Source: Agrobacterium tumefaciens (GTDB taxonomy: Bacteria; Pseudomonadota; Alphaproteobacteria; Rhizobiales; Rhizobiaceae). Taken from it: 64,000 nt of DNA. The notes below the pieces were generated by a model. The model did no database searches. It was given only the letters and a program-made list of their open reading frames with translations, and was not told the origin of the DNA. Of this stretch, positions 52,338-62,251 are shown in pieces (within the stretch, counting starts at the first letter, position 1; each line of letters starts with the position of its first letter). The DNA lies in the NCBI RefSeq assembly GCF_013318015.2, contig NZ_CP115842.1:1096001-1160000 (forward strand). Direction: 5' to 3'. The position numbers and the translations under genes were made by a program.

Positions 52338-53426
52338 ATGACCTACCCCTGGCCTGACGAAGGCACCCCACTCGATGCGATCTCGACGCCGATGCCCGTG
52401 ATTGACGAGGACCGACTTGCCGCCAATATTGCGCGGGCGCAGTCCTATCTTGATAGACATGGCATGGCTTTTCGCCCCCATATCAAGACCCATAAGATAC
52501 CAGCCATTGCGAAGCAGCAGCTTCAGGCGGGCGCCATCGGCATCAATTGTCAGAAGGTCAGCGAGGCGGAAGTTTTCGCGGATGCCGGTTTCGACGACAT
52601 CCTCATTACCTACAATATCCTCGGCGTGGCGAAACTCTCGCGGCTGAGGGCATTGAATGCGCGTATAGGGCAACTGAGCGTCGTCGCCGACAGCGCCGTG
52701 ACGATTGCCGGCCTTGCCGGCACATTCGATGCGGAAAGACCGCTTTCCGTTCTTGTCGAATGCGATACCGGCGGAAAACGCTGCGGTGTGCAGACCCCTG
52801 AAGCCGTGTTGCAGCTTGCAGAAAAGATCGTCGCGGCACCGGGCCTCAATTTCAAGGGCATTTTGACCTATCCGGCACCCGGTGGCGCTGAAAAGGTGGA
52901 GAACTTCATTCGGGAAACCATGGCGTTGCTTGCGGAAAAGGGCATCGACTGCCCGGTTCGCTCCAGTGGCGGCTCACCGGATTTTTTCTCTGCTCACCTC
53001 GTTCCCTCCGCAACCGAATATCGGGCGGGCACCTATGTATATAATGATCGTTCGATGCTGCGTGCCGGACATTGCACCGCTGGCGACCTGGCAATGCATG
53101 TTCTTGCCACCGTGGTGTCGCGACCGACAGCTGATCGCGCTGTGCTCGATTGTGGCTCCAAGGCTTTGACCTCCGATCTCCTTGGGTTCAGCGATTACGG
53201 GCTGATTGAAGGGTATGAAGGCGCGAAAATCATGTCGCTTTCGGAAGAACATGCGGTGGTCGATTTGTCGGGCTGCACATCGGGCCGGCCGGAAATCGGT
53301 GAGCTGGTCAAGGTCGTGCCGAACCACACCTGCGTCATCACTAATCTTTTCGACAGGATGGTTTTCCATCGAAACGGTATCGTGACGCGGGTGGAAGACG
53401 TGGCAGCACGCGGCACCGTCTGGTAA
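52338..53426 (+). CDS. Fold-type III PLP enzyme, D-threonine aldolase / D-serine dehydratase (DSD1) family
   Basis: The 362-residue protein has an alanine-racemase-like N-terminal barrel with the PLP lysine Lys50 in RPHIKTHK and a C-terminal D-ser_dehydrat domain. The zinc motif H-x-C is in VPNHTCVIT. VRSSGGSPDFF and GTYVYNDRSML are family segments. It should split or dehydrate a D-beta-hydroxy amino acid. The exact substrate is unknown. ATG 52338 directly follows the RidA stop. Confidence 0.88.
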   Translation: MTYPWPDEGTPLDAISTPMPVIDEDRLAANIARAQSYLDRHGMAFRPHIKTHKIPAIAKQQLQAGAIGINCQKVSEAEVFADAGFDDILITYNILGVAKLSRLRALNARIGQLSVVADSAVTIAGLAGTFDAERPLSVLVECDTGGKRCGVQTPEAVLQLAEKIVAAPGLNFKGILTYPAPGGAEKVENFIRETMALLAEKGIDCPVRSSGGSPDFFSAHLVPSATEYRAGTYVYNDRSMLRAGHCTAGDLAMHVLATVVSRPTADRAVLDCGSKALTSDLLGFSDYGLIEGYEGAKIMSLSEEHAVVDLSGCTSGRPEIGELVKVVPNHTCVITNLFDRMVFHRNGIVTRVEDVAARGTVW

Positions 53427-53497
53427 CATTACCCGGCTAATTAAATTGCAAAAAAGATGCTGCCGAAATGCGGGCATCGGCAACGAGAATGACAGTC

Positions 53498-54976
53498 ATG
53501 CGCATATTCACGGCATCGCTTGCCACCGAAACCAACACGTTTTCACCCGTCCCGACGGACATGGACGCCTTTCGCGCGGCTTTTTACGCTGGGCCCGGCG
53601 AACATCCGGAAACGCCGACACTGTGCTCCTCACCGGTACCAATTCTGCGCCGGCGCGGCAAAGCGGAAGGGTTTACGGTAATCGAGGGTACCTCCTGCTG
53701 GGCGGAACCGGCGGGGCTGATACAGCGCCAGACCTATGAAACGCTGCGCGATACGATTCTTGCCGAGCTTGCCGCCGCCCTGCCAGTCGATACGGTAATT
53801 CTTGGTCTACATGGCGCCATGGTCGCGCAGGGTTATGACGATCCGGAAGGCGATTTCCTGTCACATGTCCGCACGCTTGTTGGTCCCGACGTACTGATCG
53901 CGGCGGAATTCGATCCCCACAGCCATTTGACCCCTTTAAGGGTCCAAAATCTCGATATCATGGCGACGTTTCTCGAATTCCCGCATACGGATTTTGAGGA
54001 ACGTGGTGAGCACGTCGTTGAACTGGCACTTCGCACCCTGCGCGGAGAAATCAGGCCGGTTATTTCCACTTTCGATTGCCGCATGATCACCATTTACCCC
54101 ACCAGCCGCGAACCGATGCGTTCTTATGTTGACCGTTTGAAGGCTTTGGAGGGCAAGGACGGCGTGCTGTCTATTTCCGTCATTCACGGTTTCATGGCAG
54201 GCGATGTACCAGAAATGGGCACGCGTATCGTCGTCGTGACAGATAATGACAGGGCAAAAGGTGACGCACTGGCCGAAAAACTCGGCCATGAGCTTTATGC
54301 CATGCGCAAGTTGACTGCCATGCCGATGCTCGACACGGAATCGGGTCTCGACAGGGCTCTCGCCATTCGTAGTGAGCATCCGGATATGCCGGTCGTGGTG
54401 TCGGATATATGGGATAATCCCGGTGGCGGCGTTGCGGGTGATGCCACCCATATTCTGCGGCGCATGGTGGAGCGCGGCATGGACAATATTGGTGTGGCAA
54501 CGATCTGGGATCCGATTGCTGTGTCTTTCTGTCACGCGGCAGGCGAGGGGGCGGAGATTGATCTGCGTATTGGCGGCAAATCCAGTCCCGAAGGTGGCGA
54601 GCCGCTCGATTTCCGGATCAGGGTCATGCGCACTGCAGAAGCAGGGTGGCAGAGTTTCCGAAACAGCCGCGTCACGCTCGGCCGCGCCGCCGTCGTTCGA
54701 CCGGTCGGAACGGAAATCGATATCATTCTCATTACCAGCCGCACGCAAACTTATGAGCCGGATATCTTTTCCAATCTCGGCATTGATTTTGCCAGGAAAG
54801 ACGTGCTGCTGGTGAAGTCCACCAACCACTTCCATGCGGGTTTTGCGCCGGTCGCTTCCGAGATCGTTTATATCGCCGCGCCCACTTCCTATCCGACCGA
54901 TCCGGCCACAACCGCCTATCGCAAGGCAAGCCTCCAGCTATGGCCACGGGTGGCCGATCCGCTGGGGTTGGACTGA
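53498..54976 (+). CDS. M81 family metallopeptidase (MlrC-like)
   Basis: The 492-residue protein has the MlrC N-terminal domain (IFTASLATETNTFSP; VILGLHGAMVAQGYDDPEGD; AAEFDPHSHLT) and MlrC C-terminal domain (SDIWDNPGGGVAGDATHILR). The zinc ligands probably include the Asp and His of FDPHSH. MlrC of Sphingomonas degrades linearised microcystin, but most members act on unknown small peptides or amidated amino acids. It ends the RidA-DSD1 operon, 71 bases after it, and is convergent with hutD. Confidence 0.88.
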   Translation: MRIFTASLATETNTFSPVPTDMDAFRAAFYAGPGEHPETPTLCSSPVPILRRRGKAEGFTVIEGTSCWAEPAGLIQRQTYETLRDTILAELAAALPVDTVILGLHGAMVAQGYDDPEGDFLSHVRTLVGPDVLIAAEFDPHSHLTPLRVQNLDIMATFLEFPHTDFEERGEHVVELALRTLRGEIRPVISTFDCRMITIYPTSREPMRSYVDRLKALEGKDGVLSISVIHGFMAGDVPEMGTRIVVVTDNDRAKGDALAEKLGHELYAMRKLTAMPMLDTESGLDRALAIRSEHPDMPVVVSDIWDNPGGGVAGDATHILRRMVERGMDNIGVATIWDPIAVSFCHAAGEGAEIDLRIGGKSSPEGGEPLDFRIRVMRTAEAGWQSFRNSRVTLGRAAVVRPVGTEIDIILITSRTQTYEPDIFSNLGIDFARKDVLLVKSTNHFHAGFAPVASEIVYIAAPTSYPTDPATTAYRKASLQLWPRVADPLGLD

Positions 54977-54988
54977 GGCTGCGGCGCT

Positions 54989-55558
54989 TCAGATATCTTG
55001 TAGCGTGATCAGAAAGAATATGCCTTCACCATGATCTGCATCGATGGTGAACGGCACGCTTTCCGTGATGAAAACGCTATCCAGCTTCTTCAGCCGGGCT
55101 GTGTCGTTGTTGACGGCGACCGTCAGAGGATCGAGCGCGAGGATCAGCCTTGTTACCGTTGCCGGTTGCATCGAACAGCTGCCGGATAGTCTTTGCACGC
55201 TGTGGGCGAAGGACGAGCGGCGGGTCATGACGTTCAGGTCGACGATCGCGCCGTCCATCAGGGTCGCATCCACGGGAACATCGGCGGCAAAGGGCAGGGG
55301 GGTACTCTCCGTCGTCAGCGCCACCGGCTCATGACCCGAAATAGCGAGTGCAAGGCCGTTTCCCTCGATAATCGCAAGCGTGCGGTCTATGCCGGGGAAG
55401 CTGGAAAATGGTCCGTCCTGAGCAACGGTCGCCATGCTGACGCGCCAGTCGAATGCATCCACGGAAGCACCCGGCGGATGGATGGCGATTTCCACCGTAA
55501 CGCCCCCGCCATTTTTCCACGGCATGGTTTTGTATTCGGAAGCGCGTAATATTCTCAT
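54989..55558 (-). CDS. hutD: HutD/Ves family protein
   Basis: The 189-residue cupin-like protein has the HutD signature MPWKNGGGVTVEIAIHP and FDWRVSMATVAQDGPFSSFPG. HutD proteins accompany histidine utilisation genes and may bind formylglutamate to limit the pathway. It is on the same strand as hutU-G-H-I but separated from them by the secreted hydrolase gene. Confidence 0.9.
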   Translation of the reverse strand: MRILRASEYKTMPWKNGGGVTVEIAIHPPGASVDAFDWRVSMATVAQDGPFSSFPGIDRTLAIIEGNGLALAISGHEPVALTTESTPLPFAADVPVDATLMDGAIVDLNVMTRRSSFAHSVQRLSGSCSMQPATVTRLILALDPLTVAVNNDTARLKKLDSVFITESVPFTIDADHGEGIFFLITLQDI

Positions 55559-55601
55559 GTGATGTCCAGAATCGGGTCGTTAAGGGGGCGGGGGCGAAAG
55601 T

Positions 55602-56633
55602 TTACGATCCGCGATCATTCTCGATGCGTCGCTCAATCGTTTTTTGGACTGCCTTTAAATCGGATGGCCGGCCGGCAACCTTTTCGATCGCGGCAATGGC
55701 AAGGTCACTGGCCACATAGTCAGATTTATGCCCGAGATTGTGCACGACGATCAAAGTGGAGCCGCGAATATCTCTGGCGAGATGACGGGAATGCACCTCT
55801 GGCGAGACGATCGTGTCCGTATCACCGGTTATGATGACGGTTGGTGCCGTGATGCGCCGATACTTCGAGGAAGCTCCGCGCGCCCATTCATTGAGAGCCG
55901 CGACCTCCTGCGCATTGTGCCGAAAGGCCCTGGGCCGCAGGGCCGCCACGGAATGCGTTGCTTCCACATAACCGGCGGGTCTGGAATTGGGTGCAAAAAC
56001 ACCGCGCGTTGCCTGATCCAATGCCAGGAGGCCGGCGGGCGGAGCAATGAAGGTGCTAAACAGCGGACCGGTAAAGGGCGCATTTGCCGCTGTGTAATAC
56101 CAGGCGATGCCGCCCTCCCATGGATAGACAGCGGGAGAAAGGAATACGAGGCCCGCGACCATCTCCGGATGACGGACCGCAAGCGATGCCGCGATGGCGC
56201 CGCCAAAGGAATGTCCGACGATAATCGCTCTCGGGACGCCTCGCTTTTTCATAAGCTGGGCAATGGCGTCCGCCTGTCCATCCGGGAGAATATTTGCCTT
56301 GCCGCCGATATCCGAATTGCCGTGCCCTGGCCTGTCGACAAATAGCAGTTTTGCACGGCCTCTCAGCTTTTCGAGAAACGAAAACATCGGATCATAGAGA
56401 CTGGCGCTTGCCCCGTGAATGAAGAGGATCGGCGGAAGCTCGGCGCTTTTTCTCGGCTCGACCAAGATGCTGTTCAGCTTGTAGCCGCCCACATCGATCC
56501 GCACGGGAACATTTTGCTGCTTTTCGGACGCCACGGCATTCGTAGCGGAAACCGGAAGAAGTGCCCCGAGCAGGAGGGTAAATGCAAGCGGAAGGAACCT
56601 GTACGCCATTCTTTGATCTACCATGTCCTTCAT
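55602..56633 (-). CDS. Secreted alpha/beta hydrolase
   Basis: The protein of about 343 residues has a hydrophobic signal sequence (YRFLPLAFTLLLGALLPVSA) and alpha/beta hydrolase motifs: ILFIHGASASLYDP, FVDRPGHGNSD, nucleophile GHSFGG, acid GDTDTIV and histidine NLGHKSD. The substrate is unknown. It sits between hutD and hutU on the same strand but after a terminator-like hairpin, so it is probably not part of the hut pathway. Several in-frame ATG codons (56633, 56624, 56609) leave the start uncertain. Confidence 0.85.
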   Translation of the reverse strand: MKDMVDQRMAYRFLPLAFTLLLGALLPVSATNAVASEKQQNVPVRIDVGGYKLNSILVEPRKSAELPPILFIHGASASLYDPMFSFLEKLRGRAKLLFVDRPGHGNSDIGGKANILPDGQADAIAQLMKKRGVPRAIIVGHSFGGAIAASLAVRHPEMVAGLVFLSPAVYPWEGGIAWYYTAANAPFTGPLFSTFIAPPAGLLALDQATRGVFAPNSRPAGYVEATHSVAALRPRAFRHNAQEVAALNEWARGASSKYRRITAPTVIITGDTDTIVSPEVHSRHLARDIRGSTLIVVHNLGHKSDYVASDLAIAAIEKVAGRPSDLKAVQKTIERRIENDRGS

Positions 56634-56820
56634 GCCTGCCTAACGGTTAGCGCGGCTTTCAAACGAGCATACAGTCGGTCGGTTAAAAACAGCAACGTAA
56701 GAAAGCCGCAGACAGACCAGAAGTTCCACCGGCCGCCGACAGCGGCGTCGAAACTGATGCGGCACCGCTGTCGGCACTGTACGATGGGTGGATCGCGGCT
56801 CTCTTCCCCGATCAGATAAA

Positions 56821-56844
56821 CGGCGCAGCCTGAAGACTGCGCCG
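56821..56844. terminator. Terminator-like hairpin after hutU
   Basis: CGGCGCAG (56821-56828) pairs with CTGCGCCG (56837-56844) around an 8-base loop. A strong T run lies on the plus-strand side and a short one (TTT) on the minus side. It is 11 bases beyond the hutU stop. Confidence 0.65.
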
Positions 56845-56854
56845 AGTTTTTTCT

Positions 56855-58528
56855 TTAGTTACCGAGAATGCCGGGCAGTCGCAGGCCCTGCTCTTTTGCG
56901 CATTCCACGGCGATTTCGTAACCGGCATCGGCATGGCGCATGACGCCGGTTGCCGGGTCGTTCCACAGCACGCGCTCTATGCGGCGGGCCGCGTCATCGG
57001 TGCCGTCGCAGCAGATGACCATGCCGGAATGCTGGGAAAAGCCCATGCCGACACCGCCGCCGTGGTGCAGGGAAACCCATGTCGCGCCGGATGCGGTATT
57101 GAGCAGCGCGTTCAGCAGCGGCCAGTCGGATACGGCATCCGAACCGTCCTGCATGGCTTCGGTCTCGCGGTTCGGCGAGGCGACGGAGCCGCTGTCGAGG
57201 TGGTCGCGGCCGATGACGATCGGAGCGCTGAGCTCGCCGTTCTTGACCATTTCGTTGAAAGCAAGACCGAGACGATGGCGATCACCGAGGCCAACCCAGC
57301 AGATACGCGCCGGCAGGCCCTGGAAGGCGATGCGCTCGGCGGCCATATCAAGCCAATTGTGCAGGTGCTTGTTGTCGGGCAGCAGTTCCTTCACCTTGGC
57401 GTCGGTCTTGCGGATGTCTTCCGGATCACCCGATAGTGCCGCCCAGCGGAACGGGCCGACGCCGCGGCAAAACAGCGGGCGGATATAGGCCGGAACGAAG
57501 CCCGGGAAGGCGAAAGCGTTTTCCAGCCCTTCTTCTTTTGCCACCTGGCGGATGTTGTTGCCGTAGTCGAAAGTCGGAATGCCCATGTCCTGGAAGGCAA
57601 TCATCGCTTCGACATGTTCGCGCATTGAGGCACGGGCAGCTTTTTCGACGGCTTTCGGGTCGCTCTCGCGCTTTTCCTTCCACTTGGCCATCGTCCAGCC
57701 CTTCGGCAGATAGCCGTTGATCGGGTCGTGCGCCGAGGTCTGGTCGGTTACCATGTCTGGACGGATGCCGCGGCGGACCATTTCCGGCAGGATTTCAGCG
57801 GTGTTGCCGAGCAGGCCGACGGACTTTGCCTCGCCGGCGGCGGTCCAGCGCTCAATCATCTCCATCGCCTCATCAAGAGTTTCGGCGCGGGCATCGACGT
57901 AGCGGGTGCGCAGACGGAAATCGATCGAATCGGGATTGCATTCAATGGCAAGGCAGCAGGCACCGGCCATCACGGCGGCAAGTGGCTGGGCGCCGCCCAT
58001 GCCGCCAAGGCCGCCGGTCAGAACCCATTTGCCTGTGAGATCGCCATTATAGTGCTGACGACCGGCCTCGACGAAGGTTTCGTAGGTGCCCTGCACGATG
58101 CCCTGGCTGCCGATATAGATCCACGAACCGGCGGTCATCTGGCCGTACATGGCAAGACCCTTTTTATCCAGCTCGTTGAAATGATCCCATGTCGCCCAGT
58201 GCGGCACGAGGTTGGAGTTGGCAATCAGCACGCGCGGCGCATCCTTGTGGGTGCGGAACACGCCAACCGGTTTGCCGGACTGGACCATCAGCGTTTCGTC
58301 TTCGTTGAGATCGCGCAGGGTCGCGACGATCTTGTCGAAATCCGCCCAGGTGCGGGCGGCACGGCCGATGCCACCATAAACCACCAGTTCGTGCGGGTTC
58401 TCGGCCACTTCAGGATCGAGATTGTTCATCAGCATGCGCAGCGGCGCTTCTGTCATCCACGATTTCGCGGTCAGCTCGGTTCCACGCGCAGCGCGGACGT
58501 CGCGAATATTGTGACGAGGATTAGTCAT
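56855..58528 (-). CDS. hutU: Urocanate hydratase
   Basis: The 557-residue enzyme converts urocanate to 4-imidazolone-5-propionate with tightly bound NAD. Full-length urocanase features are present: [20 protein letters not shown] at the start, [19 protein letters not shown] for the NAD fold, [14 protein letters not shown] and [18 protein letters not shown]. Its start overlaps the hutG stop by four bases. It is the last gene of the hutI-H-G-U operon. Confidence 0.97.
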   Translation of the reverse strand: MTNPRHNIRDVRAARGTELTAKSWMTEAPLRMLMNNLDPEVAENPHELVVYGGIGRAARTWADFDKIVATLRDLNEDETLMVQSGKPVGVFRTHKDAPRVLIANSNLVPHWATWDHFNELDKKGLAMYGQMTAGSWIYIGSQGIVQGTYETFVEAGRQHYNGDLTGKWVLTGGLGGMGGAQPLAAVMAGACCLAIECNPDSIDFRLRTRYVDARAETLDEAMEMIERWTAAGEAKSVGLLGNTAEILPEMVRRGIRPDMVTDQTSAHDPINGYLPKGWTMAKWKEKRESDPKAVEKAARASMREHVEAMIAFQDMGIPTFDYGNNIRQVAKEEGLENAFAFPGFVPAYIRPLFCRGVGPFRWAALSGDPEDIRKTDAKVKELLPDNKHLHNWLDMAAERIAFQGLPARICWVGLGDRHRLGLAFNEMVKNGELSAPIVIGRDHLDSGSVASPNRETEAMQDGSDAVSDWPLLNALLNTASGATWVSLHHGGGVGMGFSQHSGMVICCDGTDDAARRIERVLWNDPATGVMRHADAGYEIAVECAKEQGLRLPGILGN

Positions 58529-59343
58529 TTGGTTCCCCTTTTGGTGTGTGCGAGTGTCAGCGCAGTCGTTTCGATGCGCGTGAGAATGTCTTTCAGGTGT
58601 ATGCGAAGCTTGGTGGCCTTGGCGTCGTCATAGGCAAACGGCGGTGCCTCTGTCGTTAGATGGGTGGATTGCGCCAGTTCCATCTGGATGGCATGCACGC
58701 CGGTTTCGGGCTTTCCGTAGTGGCGTGTGGTCCAGCCACCCTTGAAGCGACCGTTGAGAATGCTGGTGTAACCTTCTGCCGCAGCGGTCGATTCGACCGC
58801 CATTGTCTCGATGGCTGGGTCGCAGGTCCTGCCCATATCCGTACCGATGTTGAAATCCGGCAGCTTGCCTTCGAACAGGAACGGGATATGCGAGCGGATC
58901 GAATGGCAATCATAGAGAATGGCGATGCCGTGAATGGCCTTAACCCGCTCGATTTCCGCGGCAAGGGCCGCGTGATAGGGCGCATGAAACGTTTCCAGCC
59001 GAGAGACTATGTCGTCCTGATTCGGTTCCTGCCCCTCATTCCAGATCGATTTGCCGTCGAAATCGGTTTCCGGAACAAGGCCTGTGGTGTTTTGTCCTGG
59101 ATAGAGGCTAACGCCTTCAGGATCGCGGTTGGCATCGATCACATAACGATGAAAGGTAGCGCGAACCGTCGTCGCGTCGGGGAGCAGATCCGCGTAGAGA
59201 TCATGAATATGCCAGTCGGTATCGGCAAGCATCTTGCCGTTGTCGTTCAAGCGTTGCCAAATCGCTGCCGGAACATCGGTGCCGGTGTGGGGCAGGCCGA
59301 GAATGACGGGCGATGTGCCTTCTCTAATATCGAAGACGCGCAT
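58525..59343 (-). CDS. hutG: N-formylglutamate amidohydrolase
   Basis: The 272-residue FGase-family enzyme hydrolyses N-formylglutamate to glutamate and formate, the last step of the HutF-type pathway. It has [52 protein letters not shown] and [11 protein letters not shown]. It starts 1 base after the hutH stop and overlaps hutU. Confidence 0.94.
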   Translation of the reverse strand: MRVFDIREGTSPVILGLPHTGTDVPAAIWQRLNDNGKMLADTDWHIHDLYADLLPDATTVRATFHRYVIDANRDPEGVSLYPGQNTTGLVPETDFDGKSIWNEGQEPNQDDIVSRLETFHAPYHAALAAEIERVKAIHGIAILYDCHSIRSHIPFLFEGKLPDFNIGTDMGRTCDPAIETMAVESTAAAEGYTSILNGRFKGGWTTRHYGKPETGVHAIQMELAQSTHLTTEAPPFAYDDAKATKLRIHLKDILTRIETTALTLAHTKRGTK

Positions 59344-59344
59344 C

Positions 59345-60880
59345 TTACGCCTCCAGCTTCGGAAGAATGCCGTCGGAAATCACGGACACAAGAGCGCCGG
59401 TCGCAATAAGGTCGGATGCCGCCTTCAGATCCGGCGCCATATAACGGTCCTCTTCCAGTGAAGGGATCGCCTGACGCAGCACGGCGATTGCCTTTTGCAG
59501 CTCCGGGCTGGTTTTCAATGGCCCACGCAGCTCAACGCCCTGAACCGCCGAAAGCGCCTCGATGCCGAGGATGGCGAAAAGGTTCTCCGTCATCGGTAGC
59601 AGGCGGCGCGCGCCGTGGCAGGCCATGGAGACATGGTCTTCCTGATTGGCTGAGGTTGGCGTCGAATCGACTGAAGCCGGATGAGCCATCTGCTTGTTCT
59701 CGCTCATCAGCGCAGCGGAGGTGACTTCGGCAATCATCAGGCCGGAATTCAGCCCCGGTTTTTTCGATAAAAATGCCGGAAGGCCATAGGATAGAGCCGG
59801 ATCGACAAGCAGCGCCACGCGGCGCTGCGCGATCGCGCCGATTTCGCAGATGGCAAGCGCCGTCTGGTCGGCGGCAAATGCCACCGGTTCAGCGTGGAAG
59901 TTGCCCCCGGATACGACGGAATTGTCGGAAAGCACCAGCGGATTGTCCGTCACGGCATTGGCTTCGATTTCAAGCGTGCGGGCTACCTGCCGCAGAAGAT
60001 CGAGGCAGGCGCCGTCCACCTGCGGCTGGCAGCGGATGCAATAGGGATCCTGAACGCGCTCGTCGCCTTCGATATGGCTGACACGGATTTCGGATCCTTC
60101 CAGCAGGTTGCGCAGTGCAGCCCCCGCATCGATCTGGCCCTTGTGGCCGCGCAATGTGTGAATATCGGGATGGAAGGGAGCCGAAGAACCCATGGCGGCA
60201 TCGGTGGAAAGCGCACCTGTTATCAGCGCTGCCTGTGCCGCGCGGTGAGCGCGGAAAAGACCGGCAAGCGCCAGCGCCGTCGAGGTTTGCGTGCCGTTGA
60301 TCAGCGCCAACCCTTCCTTGGCGGCGAGCACGACCGGGGTCAGCCCGGCTCTAGTGAGAGCTTCGCCGGCGGGCAGAAGCGTACCTTCATAGAAAGCCTC
60401 GCCTTCGCCCATCATCACGGCGGCCATATGGGCAAGCGGTGCGAGATCGCCCGACGCTCCGACCGAACCCTTTTCCGGAATGGAAGGGATGACACCCTTT
60501 TCCAGCATGTCCTCAATCAGCCGCACCAGTTCCAGCCGCACGCCGGAGGCGCCGCGACCAAGCGAAATCAGCTTCAGCGCCATGATCAGGCGCACGACAT
60601 TTTCCGGAAGCGCCGCACCGACGCCGCAGCAATGTGACAGGATGAGGTTACGCTGCAGCGTCGCCACATCGGCTGCGTCGATCTTGATCGAGGCGAGTTT
60701 GCCGAAACCGGTATTGATGCCATAGACCGGCGCATTGCCGGCGGCAATCTCGGCGATGCGGCCCGCTGCTTTTTTTATACCGGCATCGAACGAACGGTCG
60801 AGTTTCGCTCTGCCGTTATCCCAGTAGATTGCGGCAAGTTCAGCAAGGGTCACATTGCCGGGGTGAAGCGTGATAGTCAT
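59345..60880 (-). CDS. hutH: Histidine ammonia-lyase
   Basis: The 511-residue enzyme deaminates histidine to urocanate. The Ala142-Ser143-Gly144 triad that forms the MIO cofactor is in [14 protein letters not shown], at the canonical position. [12 protein letters not shown] and [14 protein letters not shown] are further family marks. It overlaps hutI by four bases (ATGA). Confidence 0.97.
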   Translation of the reverse strand: MTITLHPGNVTLAELAAIYWDNGRAKLDRSFDAGIKKAAGRIAEIAAGNAPVYGINTGFGKLASIKIDAADVATLQRNLILSHCCGVGAALPENVVRLIMALKLISLGRGASGVRLELVRLIEDMLEKGVIPSIPEKGSVGASGDLAPLAHMAAVMMGEGEAFYEGTLLPAGEALTRAGLTPVVLAAKEGLALINGTQTSTALALAGLFRAHRAAQAALITGALSTDAAMGSSAPFHPDIHTLRGHKGQIDAGAALRNLLEGSEIRVSHIEGDERVQDPYCIRCQPQVDGACLDLLRQVARTLEIEANAVTDNPLVLSDNSVVSGGNFHAEPVAFAADQTALAICEIGAIAQRRVALLVDPALSYGLPAFLSKKPGLNSGLMIAEVTSAALMSENKQMAHPASVDSTPTSANQEDHVSMACHGARRLLPMTENLFAILGIEALSAVQGVELRGPLKTSPELQKAIAVLRQAIPSLEEDRYMAPDLKAASDLIATGALVSVISDGILPKLEA

Positions 60881-62136
60881 GGAGAAACCTTCTGTCCCTT
60901 GAAAATGCGGGCGTGGAGCGGGTTGAAGCCGATGCGGTAGACAAGTTCAGCCGGGCGTTCGATATCCCAGATGGTGAAATCAGCGGATTTTCCCGCTTCC
61001 AGCGTGCCGGTTTCCGCAAGCAGGCCGAGCGCCTTTGCGGCATTGCGCGTGGTCGCCGTCAGGCATTCTTCCACTGTCATGCGAAAAAGCGTGGCACCCA
61101 TGTTCATGGTCAGCAACAGGGAAGTCAGTGGTGAGGTGCCAGGATTGCAATCGGTAGCCAGCGCGATGTCAGCGCCTGCATCGCGCAGGGCCTGAACCGG
61201 GGGCAGCTGTTTTTCCCGGAGCGCGTAAAAGGCCCCGGGCAGAAGCACGGCCACCGTTCCCGCTTTAGCCAGTGCTTTTGCACCGGCCTCATCAAGATAT
61301 TCCAGATGATCGGCGGAAAGCGCACCGTAGGATGCGGCAAGCTCCGTACCGCCGAGGTTGGAAAGCTGTTCGGCATGCAGCTTGACGGGGAGACCGTACT
61401 GTTTTGCCGCCTCGAAAACCCGGGTCATTTCCTCAACGGAAAAGGCGATGCCTTCGCAAAAACCGTCAACCGCATCCGCCAGTCCTTCCGCATTGGCTTT
61501 TTCCAGCCCCGGCAGAACCACGTCCATAATGTAGTCGGCGTTACGGCCCTTATATTCGGCCGGTGTCGCATGCGCGGCCAGGTAGCTGGTGACGATTCTA
61601 ACGGGCCGTAGCGTCTCAAGTTTGCGGGCGACGCGCAGCATTTTCAGTTCGGTTTCGATATCAAGACCGTAGCCGGATTTTATTTCGAGGGTCGAGACAC
61701 CCTCCGCCAGAAGCGTATCCAGACGGGGCAATGCCTGTGCCACCAAAGCCTCTTCCGAGAGGGCGCGCGTGTCGCGTACCGAAGAAACGATACCACCGCC
61801 CGCTTTGGCGATCTCCTCATATGTCGCGCCATTAAGGCGCATTTCGAATTCCATGGCGCGGTTGCCGCCGAAGACCAGATGTGTGTGGCAGTCTATCAGA
61901 GCCGGGGTGATCCAGCGTCCCTCACAATCGGTTATCTCGTCGGCCGTTGCCAGGTCGGCGGGCAGATCGCTTTCAGCGCCGGCAAAGACGATGCGGTCGT
62001 TGCGTATGGCAATGGCTGCATTTTCGATAGCGCCGATGCCTTCCATGGTAGGATCAAACGTCGCCAGCCGGGCATTGCGCCACAATGCGGTAGTGTCACC
62101 CGTCGCCATTCCCTTTGTATATTTGTTCCCTGGCAT
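60877..62136 (-). CDS. hutI: Imidazolonepropionase
   Basis: The 419-residue amidohydrolase opens imidazolonepropionate to formiminoglutamate. The metal site is formed by [17 protein letters not shown] and [27 protein letters not shown] is characteristic. The sequence is very close to the A. tumefaciens enzyme I remember, with scattered substitutions. It is the first gene of the minus-strand hut operon and divergent from hutF across a HutC-type palindrome. ATG 62136 (MPGN) is used; ATG 62109 is possible. Confidence 0.96.
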   Translation of the reverse strand: MPGNKYTKGMATGDTTALWRNARLATFDPTMEGIGAIENAAIAIRNDRIVFAGAESDLPADLATADEITDCEGRWITPALIDCHTHLVFGGNRAMEFEMRLNGATYEEIAKAGGGIVSSVRDTRALSEEALVAQALPRLDTLLAEGVSTLEIKSGYGLDIETELKMLRVARKLETLRPVRIVTSYLAAHATPAEYKGRNADYIMDVVLPGLEKANAEGLADAVDGFCEGIAFSVEEMTRVFEAAKQYGLPVKLHAEQLSNLGGTELAASYGALSADHLEYLDEAGAKALAKAGTVAVLLPGAFYALREKQLPPVQALRDAGADIALATDCNPGTSPLTSLLLTMNMGATLFRMTVEECLTATTRNAAKALGLLAETGTLEAGKSADFTIWDIERPAELVYRIGFNPLHARIFKGQKVSP

Positions 62137-62165
62137 TTGCTTTTCGCCTTTCTTTTATGTGTCAA

Positions 62166-62177
62166 ATGTATATACAT
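62166..62177. promoter_or_regulatory. HutC-type operator in the hutI-hutF divergent region
   Basis: ATGTATATACAT is a perfect 12-base palindrome of the TGTA-TATACA kind bound by GntR/HutC repressors. It lies midway between the divergent hutI and hutF starts (115-base gap). Confidence 0.75.
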
Positions 62178-62251
62178 AATAATCACGTTGGCAAGCCGCA
62201 ATTTCGTATGCGACGTCGGCTTGTCAGAAGAGATCAAGAGGAGAGGGTGGC

